NCBI RefSeq assembly: GCF_014203695.1
Contig: NZ_JACHJO010000009.1
Span: 221,230 to 285,229 of the forward strand
From: Nocardiopsis algeriensis
GTDB lineage: Bacteria; Actinomycetota; Actinomycetes; Streptosporangiales; Streptosporangiaceae
Direction of reading: 5' to 3'
DNA: 64,000 bases
Part shown: piece after piece, positions 27,953-37,053 of the stretch
Numbering within the stretch: the stretch's first letter is position 1
Layout: the number at the start of each line of letters is the position of its first letter
The notes under the pieces: model-generated
The model's input: only the letters and a program-made list of their open reading frames with translations
What the model was told of the DNA's origin: nothing
Databases searched by the model: none
Translations under genes and position numbers: made by a program

Positions 27953-28126
27953 TCATTCCTTTCCGAAGTCCTCCCGGCTGAGGTCCTTCTCCTCCATCCG
28001 GTCCTGGAGTTCGGCCTCCAGCTCGTTGCGGACGTCCGGCCCGCCACGGGGATCATCGCTGTGGTCGGTCTCGACCACCTGGTCGGTGTCCGTGGTCTTG
28101 GGCTGGGACTCCTCGGGCACGGTCAT
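27953..28126 (-). CDS. Small acidic protein, 57 aa
   Basis: Starts ATG 28126 with GAGGAGG upstream. It is highly charged (PEESQ, DTDQVVETDHSDDP, LQDRMEEKDLSREDFGKE) and predicted to be mostly disordered with one short helix. It lies downstream of the SGNH hydrolase on the opposite side of a terminator. No recognised family. Confidence 0.6.
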   Translation of the reverse strand: MTVPEESQPKTTDTDQVVETDHSDDPRGGPDVRNELEAELQDRMEEKDLSREDFGKE

Positions 28127-28208
28127 GTGCGGACCTCCTCCTCGGCATCTGTCTGGAGGCGCCCCTACCCCACCCCCTGAGAACCACACCCCACCTGGGA
28201 AGGAACCG

Positions 28209-29276
28209 TCAGCCGAGGTCGGCGGACAGGGCCGCGAACCAGCGATCGGCGATCTTGCGGTCGCCGGAGGCGGAGGGGTGGACGCCGTCGTAGGTGTCGG
28301 TGCCGGTGTCGAAGCCCGTCCACTGGTCGACCACCGTGACCGGCGACGCGGCGGTGCCGTGCTCGGCGGCCCAGGCCGGAATGGCGGCGTTGAGGTCCCG
28401 CACGCCCTGTCCGCAGGAGGCGCAGCTGCGCGCGGGGTCCATGGGGATGATCTGTGCGACGAGGACGCGGATGTCGGGGTTGTGCGCCCTCATCCGGTCG
28501 AGCAGGACGGTGTAGGCGTCCAGGATCACCGGGGCGGGGATCTGGTTCCAGACGTCGTTGGTTCCGAAGTGCATGAGGACGACATCGGGGTCGGAGCGGT
28601 CGAGCCAGCCGTCGAGCAGGCCCTGCCGCGCGACGTCGGTGACGAGGTAGCCGCCGTGCCCCTCGTGCTCGCCGTCGTAGGCGAAGCCGCAGCCGTCGCC
28701 GGGGAGGGTCCCGACGAAGTCCACGCCGTCGTGGCCCGCGTCCACGAGGTCGCGCCACAACAAGGCGCGCCAGCAGCCCGGTGAACCGGTGATCGAGTCG
28801 CCCAGGGCCATGATCCGCACGGTGCCGTCGTCCTCTCCTCCGTCTTCTCCGCCGCCGTCCCCGCCGTCGCCGCCGCCGTCGCCGCCGGTGAGGGTGCAGG
28901 CGAGGTCGACGGGAGCGGCGTTGCCCGCCGGGGCGGTGCCCTGGAGGCCGAAGCCGGCCGAGGCGCCGGGGGACAGGGCGCCGTTCCAGACGGCGTTGGT
29001 CGCCGTGACGGTGGCGCCCGTCTGCGCGATCTCCGCGTTCCACGCGTTGGTCACGCTCTGGCCGGAGGGATAGGTCCAGGTGACGCTCCACCCGTCGGCG
29101 GGGGCGGAGCCTTCGTTGGTGACCGAGACCTCGGCCGTGAAGCCGCTGCCCCAGTCGTTGGTGACGGTGTACTCGGCGGTGCAGGCGGCGTCGGCGGCGG
29201 CAGCGGGGACGGGGGCCGCGACGAGGGCCGCCGCGATGCCCAGGCCGGCGGCCGTCCGGAGGAGGACGTTGAACAT
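28209..29276 (-). CDS. Secreted SGNH hydrolase with family 2 cellulose-binding module
   Basis: A 355-residue secreted two-domain protein. It has a signal peptide (1-28), then CBM2 (about 31-128) with the end cysteines ACTAEY and LACTL and the Trp residues of the binding face (NDWGSG, DGWSVTWTY, NAWNAE). A Gly/Asp-rich linker follows, then a GDSL/SGNH esterase with block I MALGDSITG, block III HFGTNDVWN and the Asp-His pair DGVHPSASGD. This fits carbohydrate esterase family 3-like acetyl esterases acting on decorated xylan. A perfect CelR box lies 22 bases upstream of the start codon, which indicates induction on cellulose or cellobiose. Confidence 0.93.
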   Translation of the reverse strand: MFNVLLRTAAGLGIAAALVAAPVPAAAADAACTAEYTVTNDWGSGFTAEVSVTNEGSAPADGWSVTWTYPSGQSVTNAWNAEIAQTGATVTATNAVWNGALSPGASAGFGLQGTAPAGNAAPVDLACTLTGGDGGGDGGDGGGEDGGEDDGTVRIMALGDSITGSPGCWRALLWRDLVDAGHDGVDFVGTLPGDGCGFAYDGEHEGHGGYLVTDVARQGLLDGWLDRSDPDVVLMHFGTNDVWNQIPAPVILDAYTVLLDRMRAHNPDIRVLVAQIIPMDPARSCASCGQGVRDLNAAIPAWAAEHGTAASPVTVVDQWTGFDTGTDTYDGVHPSASGDRKIADRWFAALSADLG

Positions 29277-29297
29277 GCGATGCTCCTTCTCTCAGGC

Positions 29298-29311
29298 TGG
29301 GAGCGCTCCCA
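29298..29311. promoter_or_regulatory. CelR/CebR operator, perfect 14-bp palindrome
   Basis: TGGGAGCGCTCCCA is identical to the box bound by the LacI-family repressor CelR in Thermobifida and related to Streptomyces CebR sites. It stands directly before the CBM2-esterase gene on the minus strand. Confidence 0.9.
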
Positions 29312-29374
29312 AACGCTGGCAGGGTACACGGACCGTCGCTCTCCGCACAGAGGGGAAGGCGGTACCGCTTCGGC

Positions 29375-30232
29375 TCAGCAGGACGCGAAGACGTGGTCCC
29401 GGTGGCCGGCGGGCACCAGTTCCCTGTCGCGCAGCACCGTCCTCGTCGGAACGCCGGCGGAACCGCACGCCTCCGCGAAGGCCAGGCCGGCCTCGGCCAA
29501 CGCCCCCGGATACTCCACGGCCAGAACCCCGTCGGCCCCGTAGACCCGCGTGTAGGCACCGCACTCGCCCCAGGCCGCGCAGGACTCGGCGACGGCGAAG
29601 TCGAACCCGGCCTCGTCCCGGCCGCGCCGCGCGGCCTCGGCGGCGTTCTTCTGCGCCGCGAGCAGACCGTGCCCGTGGGCGGTGTCCACGAGCAGGCCGG
29701 CCAGGTCCAGGTTGCCGTCGAGTGTGAGCAGCCCCTGCGACCGCACATGGGAGTCCAGGTTGTCGAACTCCACGGCGTCGAACCCGCTGTCGGCGCACCG
29801 TGCGACCGCACGGCCCACGACGCCGGCGATGCGCTCCCTCCGGTCGGCGGTGGAGGTGTCCAGAAGGCGCTCGTCGGGCCAGTCCGGATCGGCGACCGGT
29901 CGGCCTCCTGCGTCCCGCAGGAGCAGGTCGGGGTGCTCCCGCTCCCACAGGCCGAGGTCCGCCGGCTGGGTCTGGAAGGCATTGACGTAGCAGACGGAGA
30001 ACAGGCCCGGTTCGGGCCGTTCCTCGGAGTCGCGCACGACGATCGCGACGCCCTCCGCCGGGTCGTAGGCGCCGCCGAGCTGGTAGTCGAAGCCGCCCGC
30101 CGGCAGAGGCCCCGGGGAGGCCGCGGCGCACCCCGCCAGGGCCAGGGCGAGCGCGGCCCCCGCCGCCGCGGTCCTCACCGCGCCGGGACCGGGCCGGGCA
30201 CCCGAGAAGGCGTGTTCTGCCACGGTCGGCAC
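29375..30232 (-). CDS. Endo-alpha-1,4-polygalactosaminidase-like lipoprotein (GH114 type)
   Basis: A 285-residue lipoprotein with lipobox LALAGC. The catalytic domain is a TIM-barrel-like GH114-related fold with FDYQLGG, VCYVNAFQTQ, FDAVEFDNLDSH and QKNAAE, as in enzymes that cut polygalactosamine-type exopolysaccharide. The GTG at 30232 is chosen because GGAGGAGG lies seven bases upstream. It is divergent from the alcohol dehydrogenase. The exact glycan is unproven. Confidence 0.85.
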   Translation of the reverse strand: MPTVAEHAFSGARPGPGAVRTAAAGAALALALAGCAAASPGPLPAGGFDYQLGGAYDPAEGVAIVVRDSEERPEPGLFSVCYVNAFQTQPADLGLWEREHPDLLLRDAGGRPVADPDWPDERLLDTSTADRRERIAGVVGRAVARCADSGFDAVEFDNLDSHVRSQGLLTLDGNLDLAGLLVDTAHGHGLLAAQKNAAEAARRGRDEAGFDFAVAESCAAWGECGAYTRVYGADGVLAVEYPGALAEAGLAFAEACGSAGVPTRTVLRDRELVPAGHRDHVFASC

Positions 30233-30411
30233 ACTACGCCTCCTCCTCGACGGGGCACGCACCTGCCCCGGACCCGTCGGACCGGGCAAAGGTATGCGGA
30301 CGTTTTCCGGACGGTCCGTTGGCAGACATGCCGCCGCACGCGTTGTTAGCGTCGGATGTCGGACCGTGTACGGACAACCGCATGCAGCAGAAGCTGAGTG
30401 GGGAGCGACCC

Positions 30412-31461
30412 ATGCGAGCAGTGCTCTTCGAGAACTACGAGCAGTTCCCGTCCCTCACCGACGTCCCCCGCCCCCGGCCGGGCCCCGGGGAGGTCCTGCT
30501 CCGGGTGGCGGGGGCCGGCGCGTGCCATTCCGACATCAGCGTGTACCGCCACTTCAAGGAGGGCCAGCCGGGCGCCCAGAAGCCCCCGTTCGTGCTCGGG
30601 CACGAGAACTCGGGGTGGGTCGAGGAGCTCGGCGAGGGCGTCAGCGACCGGATCAAGGTGGGTGAGTCCTGCCTGGTCTACGGGCCGATCGGCTGCGGCC
30701 TGTGCCGCAAGTGCGTGCAGGGCGTGGAGACCTACTGCGAGAACGCCGACTCCCTGCCCTACCTGGCGGTGGGGCTGGGCCGCGACGGCGGCATGGCCGA
30801 GTACGTGTCGGTTCCCGCCCACCACCTCGTCCCGCTCGGCGACGCCGACCCGATCGACGCCGCGCCGCTGTCCGACGCCGGACTGACCCCCTACCACGCG
30901 ATCAAGGCGACGCTTCCGCACCTGGCGGGCGGCGGGCGCCACGCGCTGGTCATCGGCCTGGGCGGGCTGGGCCAGATCGGTGTGCAGATCCTGCGCGCCC
31001 TGACCGGCGCGACCGTCATCGCCACCGACCTCAAGGCCGAGGCCCGCGAGTACGCGGAGCGGCACGGGGCCGTCACCGTCGGAGGCGGCGAGCACCAGGT
31101 GGAGGAGATCCGCGAGATCACCGGCGGCAAGGGCGTGGACGCGGCGTTCGACTTCGTGGGGGCGGCCCCGACCGTCGCGACCGCGGCCGCCTGCCTGGCA
31201 CAGGGCGGACGGCTGAACGTCGTGGGTATCGCGGGCGGTACGCACGAATTCTCGTTCTTCACCAACCCGTACGAGGCGTACGTGACCAACACCTACTGGG
31301 GCAGTGTGGCGGAGCTGTGGGAGCTGGTGGACATGTACCGCGCGGGGCAGATCCGTCCCGAGGTGGAGCGGTTCTCGATGGACGACGCCCTGGAGGCCTA
31401 CCGCAAGCTCGAGGCGGGCGAGATCTTCGGCCGCGCCGTGGTGGTGCCCCACGGGGCCTGA
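30412..31461 (+). CDS. Zinc-dependent alcohol dehydrogenase
   Basis: A 349-residue medium-chain dehydrogenase. Catalytic zinc ligands are in CHSDISVY (Cys) and GHENSGWVEE (His, Glu). A structural zinc site is CGLCRKCVQGVETYC. The NAD-binding motif is GLGGLGQIGVQ. The sequence resembles NAD-dependent alcohol dehydrogenases active on small or aromatic alcohols. GGGGAG precedes the ATG. Monocistronic by spacing. Confidence 0.92.
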   Translation: MRAVLFENYEQFPSLTDVPRPRPGPGEVLLRVAGAGACHSDISVYRHFKEGQPGAQKPPFVLGHENSGWVEELGEGVSDRIKVGESCLVYGPIGCGLCRKCVQGVETYCENADSLPYLAVGLGRDGGMAEYVSVPAHHLVPLGDADPIDAAPLSDAGLTPYHAIKATLPHLAGGGRHALVIGLGGLGQIGVQILRALTGATVIATDLKAEAREYAERHGAVTVGGGEHQVEEIREITGGKGVDAAFDFVGAAPTVATAAACLAQGGRLNVVGIAGGTHEFSFFTNPYEAYVTNTYWGSVAELWELVDMYRAGQIRPEVERFSMDDALEAYRKLEAGEIFGRAVVVPHGA

Positions 31462-31556
31462 GCCGGGGCCCGGGCCCGGCAAACGCGCCGGGCCTGTGGC
31501 CTCCCCGACAACGCGGACCCGGTGACATGCCGCCGGGCCGGGGTAGTGCCACGGGA

Positions 31557-33068
31557 ATGAGAGTCCTCGACAGTCTGCAGAAGATCGATCAACGCGTCTA
31601 CCGCGCGGTCACCCGGGTGGGCTTACCCGCCCTCGACCCCTTCACCCCCAAGCTGGTGCAGGCCACCGACAACATGGCGCCCTGGTTCCTGGTGTCGGCC
31701 ACCCTCGCCGCCACCGGAGGCAAGCCGCTGCGGCGCACCGCGCTGCGCGCCATCCTCGCTGCCGGAGCCGCCAACGCCCTCTCCGCGTCGGTCAAGAGGG
31801 CGACCGGACGCACCCGGCCGGACAGCACGGGAATTCCACCCGCGCGCTTCCCCTACCGCAACTACCCGAGCAGCTCCTTCCCCTCGGGGCACACCGCGGC
31901 CGCCGCCGCCTTCGCCGCCGCCCTGGCCTCCGACGCGCCGCGCCCCCTGACCGCGATGGTCTCCGCCCTCGCCGGAACGGTGGCGCTCTCCCGCGTGCAC
32001 AGCGGGGTCCACTACCCGGGCGACGTCCTGGGCGGCGCCGCCATCGGCCTGGGTGCGGCGTTCCTGGCCCGCGCCGCCCTGCCGCCCCGTCCGGAGCTGG
32101 CGACCGGCGCGCTGACCGAGCCCGCCGGCGCCCATCCCGGCCACGTGGAGGACCCCGGCAGGGCCCTGGAGGGCGAGGGGGTGACCGCCGTGGTCAACCC
32201 GCGCTCGGCCGAGGGCCTGCCGGCCCTGGTGTCGGCGAACGCGCCGGCCCCGGCCTCGTTCGACACCGCCGCCAAGATCAAGAAGGCCCTGCCGCGGGCG
32301 CGCGTGCTCGTCCTGGCCGAGGACGACGACATCGGCCAGGTGATGGACGAGGCCGCGCGCACCGGCGAGATCCTCGCGGTGGCCGGAGGGGACGGCACGG
32401 TGAACACCGCTGCCCGGGCCGCCCTGGACCACGACCGGCCCCTCCTCGTGCTGCCCGACGGCACCCTCAACAACTTCGCCCGCACCCTGGGCCTGTCGTC
32501 GGTGGACGAGGGCCTGCTGGCGTTCGCCAACGGCCGCCTGGCCCGGGTGGACGTGGGCGAGGTGGACGGCCGGATCTTCCTCAACACCTCCTCGTTCGGC
32601 TCCTACCCGCGCATGGTGGAGCGCCGCGACCGGTGGGCCCCCAAGATCGGCAAGTGGCCGGCGTTCGTCCTGGCCCTGTGCCGCGACCTGTGGGAGCTCT
32701 CCCCCACCCCGGCGGTGGTCGACGGCAGCCCGACCCGGGTGTGGTGGGCGTTCGTGGGCAACTGCCGCTACCGCACCCACGCCCGTGTCCCGGCATTGCG
32801 TGAGAGCCTGGTCGACGGGATGCTGGACGTGCGCGTCCTGGGCGCGCGCAGCCCCTTCCCCCGGCTGCGCGCCGGGATCGACGTCCTGCTGGGCCGGCAC
32901 TGGCACGGGGAGGGCTACTCCGAGCGCACCGCGACGGAGCTGACGCTGACGATCCCCGACCTTCCGCGCCGGCTGGCGGTGGACGGGGAGGTGGTGGAGG
33001 GATCGCGCACGGTCCGCTTCGCCAAGAGGCCCGCGGCACTGCGGGTGTTCGTTCCTCCCCGCACCTGA
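31557..33068 (+). CDS. PAP2-phosphatase / diacylglycerol-kinase-like fusion protein
   Basis: A 503-residue two-domain protein. Residues about 20-180 are a PAP2-type membrane phosphatase with KRATGRTRPD, FPSGHTAAA and SRVHSGVHYPGDVLGG, the three acid-phosphatase motifs. Residues about 200-500 are a lipid-kinase DAGKc domain with the ATP site AVAGGDGTVNTAAR, LPDGTLNNFAR, and the C-terminal LAVDGEVVEG. It would combine lipid phosphate hydrolysis and phosphorylation at the membrane. This fusion is common in actinobacteria. The ATG has only a weak upstream site. Confidence 0.92.
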   Translation: MRVLDSLQKIDQRVYRAVTRVGLPALDPFTPKLVQATDNMAPWFLVSATLAATGGKPLRRTALRAILAAGAANALSASVKRATGRTRPDSTGIPPARFPYRNYPSSSFPSGHTAAAAAFAAALASDAPRPLTAMVSALAGTVALSRVHSGVHYPGDVLGGAAIGLGAAFLARAALPPRPELATGALTEPAGAHPGHVEDPGRALEGEGVTAVVNPRSAEGLPALVSANAPAPASFDTAAKIKKALPRARVLVLAEDDDIGQVMDEAARTGEILAVAGGDGTVNTAARAALDHDRPLLVLPDGTLNNFARTLGLSSVDEGLLAFANGRLARVDVGEVDGRIFLNTSSFGSYPRMVERRDRWAPKIGKWPAFVLALCRDLWELSPTPAVVDGSPTRVWWAFVGNCRYRTHARVPALRESLVDGMLDVRVLGARSPFPRLRAGIDVLLGRHWHGEGYSERTATELTLTIPDLPRRLAVDGEVVEGSRTVRFAKRPAALRVFVPPRT

Positions 33069-33110
33069 GCACCGGCCTGCCCCCGCAGGCCCCGAGAGCG
33101 AGGAGACACC

Positions 33111-34052
33111 GTGGGTGGAACAGGGGCGACCGGGCCGCAGGCGGCGGCCCTGGTACAGGTCGTCGAGGGCGTGTACGCGTGGGTGCAGCCCGACGGGACC
33201 TGGTGGGTCAACAACGCCGGCGCCGTGCTGGGCGACGACGGCGTGCTGGTCGTGGACACGTGCGCGACCGAGGAGCGGACCCGGCGCTTCCTCTCCGCCC
33301 TGGACAGGGCCTGCGGCGGAGCGCCGGTGCGCTGGGCGGTCAACACCCACCAGCACGGCGACCACTCCTACGGCAACAGCCTCCTGCCCGACTCCGCGGT
33401 GCTCATCGGCCACTCCGCCATGCGCGAGGCCCTGCTGCACGACCCGATCCTCGACGCCTGCCCTCCGGCGTGGACCCCGGTCCCCGACTGGGGCGGCGTC
33501 ACGCGCCGGGTCCCGTCGGTCGTGCTGGAGCGGGAGCTGACCGTGTACGCGGGCGGCCGCAGGGTGGACCTGCGCCACCCGGGGTACACGGCGCACACGC
33601 CGGGCGACGTGGTGGCGTGGCTGCCCGAGGAGCGGGTGCTGTTCACCGGGGACCTGCTGTTCCACGGGCTCACCCCGCTGGTGTTCATGGGGTCGCTGGA
33701 GGGCGCGCTGCGCTCGCTGGAGTGGGTGCGCGGCTTCGGGCCCGAGCACGTCGTACCGGGGCACGGGCCGCTGCTGGGGGCCGCGGACCTGGAGGAGGTC
33801 CTGGCCGCCCACGAGCGCTACTACCGGTTCGTCCTGGAGACCGCCCGCGCCGGCGTCGCGCGGGGGCGCACGCCCCTGGAGAGCGCGCGCGAGTGCGATC
33901 TGGGCGAGTTCGCCCGCTGGGACGACGCCGAGCGCATCGTCCTCAACCTGCACCGCGCCCACGCCGACCTCACCGGAACCCCCATGGACCTGGCGGCGGC
34001 CGTCGCCGACGCCGTCGCCTGGAACGGCGGCCCGATGCCCACCACGCTCTGA
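33111..34052 (+). CDS. Metallo-beta-lactamase-fold hydrolase
   Basis: A 313-residue MBL-fold enzyme. The dinuclear metal motif is NTHQHGDH near residue 80. Further ligands are HPGYTAHTPGDV, LFTGDLLFHG (Asp) and VVPGHGP (His). It fits the glyoxalase/cyclase-like group seen in secondary metabolism and housekeeping, with an unknown substrate. The GTG follows GAGGAGACACC. It starts 42 bases after the PAP2 fusion stop and could be cotranscribed. Confidence 0.9.
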   Translation: MGGTGATGPQAAALVQVVEGVYAWVQPDGTWWVNNAGAVLGDDGVLVVDTCATEERTRRFLSALDRACGGAPVRWAVNTHQHGDHSYGNSLLPDSAVLIGHSAMREALLHDPILDACPPAWTPVPDWGGVTRRVPSVVLERELTVYAGGRRVDLRHPGYTAHTPGDVVAWLPEERVLFTGDLLFHGLTPLVFMGSLEGALRSLEWVRGFGPEHVVPGHGPLLGAADLEEVLAAHERYYRFVLETARAGVARGRTPLESARECDLGEFARWDDAERIVLNLHRAHADLTGTPMDLAAAVADAVAWNGGPMPTTL

Positions 34053-34177
34053 CCCGGGGCCGGCCCCGCCGCGGGACCGGCAGGCGTACCATCGACAGGC
34101 GCACCCGCCGGGTGCGCGATCCCCCACCTCCCGCGGGCGGCAGTCGGCCCCCGCCGGCTCGAGAAAGGAACGGGGAC

Positions 34178-34369
34178 ATGGGTATCGGCACCCGCGAGAT
34201 CCTCGTACTGCTGGTCATCGCCCTGCTGCTGTTCGGGGCCAAGAGGCTTCCCGACCTGGCCCGGTCCCTCGGGCGCAGCGCGCGCATCCTCAGGGCCGAG
34301 ACCAGGGGCCACCTCGACGGGGACGCGTCCCCCGCCACGGCGGCCGCACCTCCCGAATCAGCCAAATAA
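34178..34369 (+). CDS. tatA: Twin-arginine translocase subunit TatA-like
   Basis: A 63-residue protein with the TatA/E layout: a short periplasmic start, a TM helix (ILVLLVIALLLFGAKRLP), the FGxKxLP hinge, an amphipathic helix (DLARSLGRSARILRAET) and a charged tail. TatA lines the channel that exports folded proteins. TatB and TatC are not adjacent, so this is probably an additional copy. GAAAGGAACGGGGAC precedes the ATG. Confidence 0.9.
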   Translation: MGIGTREILVLLVIALLLFGAKRLPDLARSLGRSARILRAETRGHLDGDASPATAAAPPESAK

Positions 34370-34472
34370 CCGTAAACGTGCGCCATTTCCTCCTCTTCGC
34401 CGCGGCACCCGCACCTGTGGATGCTTCGCTTGCCGTGACGGCTTCATCCCGGTGGGCGGCGAAGGGGGCACC

Positions 34473-35072
34473 ATGGCGAGGACGACCGGGCCGGGGACCC
34501 GGGCACGGGACCTGTGGGCCCCTCTGATCGCGGCCGGAGCCGTCGTCGCGCTCCTTCTCGCCGCCTGGCCGCTGATCGGCGCGCTCCTGCCGGGTCTGCA
34601 GCAGGTCCGGGCCGGCGAGCCGATCACCGTCGGCGGCCGGGGTGACTACCGCGCCTCCCTGAGCCTGCCCCAGGAGGGCTGGCTGCTCGACACCGACACC
34701 AGCCGGGCGGGGCGGATCTACCGCTTCCACCGCGGCCCGGTCGAGCTGACCCTGCTCCCGGTCGCCCCCGTGTCCACACCCGCCTCCGACCTGATGGCGA
34801 TGTGGGAGGGGATGCGGCGCATCGCCCGGGCGGGCGACCACACGGCCCGCCTCGACGACCCCGAGGTGATCTCCACCGAGGAGGGTGTGGAGGGGCTCTC
34901 GGGAAACTTCCACAGCCGTACCGAGCAGGGCGCCGCGGTGGTCTACCCCTCCCCCGACGGGGTGTTCGCCGTGGAGATGACGCTCGCCGGGGAGCACGCC
35001 ACGACCGCGGACCTGACCGCCGTCGCCGACGTGCTGCAGTCGGTCTCCTTCACCCGGGAGGAGGCGCGATGA
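34473..35072 (+). CDS. Membrane-anchored protein of unknown function, 199 aa
   Basis: An N-terminal TM helix (residues about 15-38) is followed by an extracytoplasmic domain (about 60-199) starting DYRASLSLPQEGWLLDTDTSRAG. It resembles the LpqN-like or PsbP-like small lipoprotein folds of actinobacteria, but this is a weak comparison. GGGGG precedes the ATG. Its TGA overlaps the ATG of the PrsW gene (ATGA), so the two are coupled and may form a membrane sensing or processing pair. Confidence 0.75.
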   Translation: MARTTGPGTRARDLWAPLIAAGAVVALLLAAWPLIGALLPGLQQVRAGEPITVGGRGDYRASLSLPQEGWLLDTDTSRAGRIYRFHRGPVELTLLPVAPVSTPASDLMAMWEGMRRIARAGDHTARLDDPEVISTEEGVEGLSGNFHSRTEQGAAVVYPSPDGVFAVEMTLAGEHATTADLTAVADVLQSVSFTREEAR

Positions 35073-36199
35073 GCCGCACACCCGGTGAACCCCGCGAGCG
35101 GACCCTCGGCGCGGTGCCCCGCCCGCGTTCCTCGCGCACCTCGGCGCCGGGCCGCGCCCGCGGCCGCACGGCCGGCACCGGTCGGCCGCTCCTGCCCTCC
35201 CTGGTGGCTCTGGCGGCCGTCGCCGCGCTGTGCCTGCTCGGGCTGGTCTTCCTGGCGGCGCGGTTCGCGGGCACCGTGCGGGCCTTCTTCGGCGAGGCCG
35301 CCCTGGCCCTGGTCCTCGCCGCGGCGACACTGGTCCTCGGATACTGGGTCCTGCGGCAGATCCGTCCGGTGCGCGAGCCCGACACCGCCGCCTCCCTCAC
35401 CGCGGCGGCCTTCGGCCTGACCGCGGCGGCCGGCGCGGCGGTCGTCGCCAACGGTGCGCTCGGCTCGCTGTGGGCCGCGGTCCTCGGGCTGGACCTCGCG
35501 GGGGTGTGGGGCCCGTCCCTGACCGCGCCGCTGAACGAGGAACTGCTCAAGCTGGCGGGGATCGTGCTCGTCGCGGTCGCCTTCCCGTACGCGTTGCGGG
35601 TTCCGGTCGACGGGTTCGTCCTGGGCGCCCTGGTCGGTCTGGGCTTCGAGGTGACCGAGAACGCCGTCTCCGCGATGAACGCCGTGGTGGAGGCGGGCGG
35701 TGTGGACGGCGCCGCCGCGGTGGTGCGCTCGGCCGCGGTGCGCGTCGCCCTGACCGGTCTGGCCTCGCACTGGACGATGTCGGCGGTGGCGGGCACCGCG
35801 GTGGGCCTGCTGGCGGCGTCGGCCTGGCGCCCGGGCGCCCGCCGCGCCGCAGGGGCGGCGGGCCTGGTCCTGCTCGCGATGGCGATGCACGGGCTGCTGG
35901 ACTCCCCGCTGCCGGGCGGCGCCGCGGGAACGGCGGTCAAGATCGCGGTGAACTTCCTGACCGCGGCGGCGGTGTACCTCGTGGTCCGGCACACCCACCG
36001 CCGGCGGGTGCGCGCGTCCCTGGCCGCCCAGGGCGAGGACCTGGGCATGCGGCGGTCGGACGCCGAGGCCCTGGCCACCCGCCGCGGCCGGCGCAGCGCC
36101 CTGCGCCGGATCGCCCGCCCCGAGCGCCCCGCCGTGCAGGAGCGGCAGGGCGCGATGCTCGCGACCGCCGAGGACCACGCCGCCGGCTCCGCCTCCTGA
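35069..36199 (+). CDS. PrsW-family intramembrane metalloprotease
   Basis: A 376-residue multi-pass protein of the CPBP/PrsW superfamily, which cleaves membrane substrates such as anti-sigma factors. The glutamate pair lies in LNEELLKLAG, the second motif is GFEVTENA and the His lies in ASHWTMSA. About eight to nine membrane helices are predicted, with an Arg-rich C-terminal tail facing the cytoplasm. It is coupled to the preceding membrane-anchored gene. The substrate cannot be deduced. Confidence 0.88.
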   Translation: MSRTPGEPRERTLGAVPRPRSSRTSAPGRARGRTAGTGRPLLPSLVALAAVAALCLLGLVFLAARFAGTVRAFFGEAALALVLAAATLVLGYWVLRQIRPVREPDTAASLTAAAFGLTAAAGAAVVANGALGSLWAAVLGLDLAGVWGPSLTAPLNEELLKLAGIVLVAVAFPYALRVPVDGFVLGALVGLGFEVTENAVSAMNAVVEAGGVDGAAAVVRSAAVRVALTGLASHWTMSAVAGTAVGLLAASAWRPGARRAAGAAGLVLLAMAMHGLLDSPLPGGAAGTAVKIAVNFLTAAAVYLVVRHTHRRRVRASLAAQGEDLGMRRSDAEALATRRGRRSALRRIARPERPAVQERQGAMLATAEDHAAGSAS

Positions 36200-36278
36200 G
36201 TCCCGGGGCCGCCGCGGCCGGTGTCCGGGTTTCCGGGCAGGGAACGGGCCGCCCGCTCCGGACGTCCGCCGGCGCCTC

Positions 36279-37052
36279 TCAGGGCTCGGTGCGCAGCAGT
36301 CGGTGCAGGAGGGTGCCCTCCGACTCCAGGACGAGGCGGGGCAGGTACTGCCGGCCGACGGGGGCCCCGACGGCGATGCGGGGGCCGCCGCCGCCCGACA
36401 GGAGGGGCACGAGGGTCAGGCACAGCTCGTCGAGGGCACCGCAGGCGGCCAGGTCGGCGAGGAGGCGGGGGCCGCCCTCGCACAGGACGCGGGGCAGGCC
36501 GCGGTCGGCCAGGGCGGCGACCGCGGCGGGCAGGTCCACGGTGTCGCCGCCGCTGACCAGGACGCGCTCGGGACCCAGGAGGGCGCGGGCCCGGTCGAGC
36601 GCCTCCTCGCCGGCGCTCGCGCAGGTCACCATCAGCACGCCTCCCCGGTCGCTCTCGGGAGCGGCCAGCAGCCGGGGGACGGCGGCCGTACGGCTCACCA
36701 GCGCCAGTTCGGGCCAGGGGGCGCGGCCCTCGGCGGCGGCACGCTCTGCCGGGGGTCCGCTGCGGGGCCGGGGGCGGCGGTAGGACTCCTCGCGCGCGGT
36801 GCCGGCGCCGACCAGGACGACGTCGCTCAGGTCGCGCAGGAGGCGGTAGACCCTGTTGTCGGCCGGGGTGTTGATGGAGCCGGTGCGGCCGTCTCCGCCG
36901 GTCGCCGCGCCGTCCAGGGTGGCGACCATGTTGGCGCGCACCCACGGCCGGCCGGTGCCGGGGTAGGCGTAGAGGGCTTCCAGGCCGGCGTCATCGACCT
37001 CTCCGCCCGGGGCCGCGACCTCGGGCAGGACGTCGTTGAGCAGTACGCGCAC
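36279..37052 (-). CDS. RibD C-terminal-domain reductase (pyrimidine-reductase family)
   Basis: A 257-residue NADPH-dependent reductase related to the reductase half of RibD. The motifs are MVATLDGAATG, DVVLVGAGTARE, LVSGGDT and CEGGPRLLADLA. RibD reduces the ribosyl group of the deaminated pyrimidine in riboflavin synthesis, but no deaminase domain or other rib gene is present, so the role may differ. It starts with GTG one base after the upstream gene's stop and ends the operon gpgS, folP2, dioxygenase-like, this gene. Confidence 0.88.
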   Translation of the reverse strand: MRVLLNDVLPEVAAPGGEVDDAGLEALYAYPGTGRPWVRANMVATLDGAATGGDGRTGSINTPADNRVYRLLRDLSDVVLVGAGTAREESYRRPRPRSGPPAERAAAEGRAPWPELALVSRTAAVPRLLAAPESDRGGVLMVTCASAGEEALDRARALLGPERVLVSGGDTVDLPAAVAALADRGLPRVLCEGGPRLLADLAACGALDELCLTLVPLLSGGGGPRIAVGAPVGRQYLPRLVLESEGTLLHRLLRTEP

Positions 37053-37053
37053 C

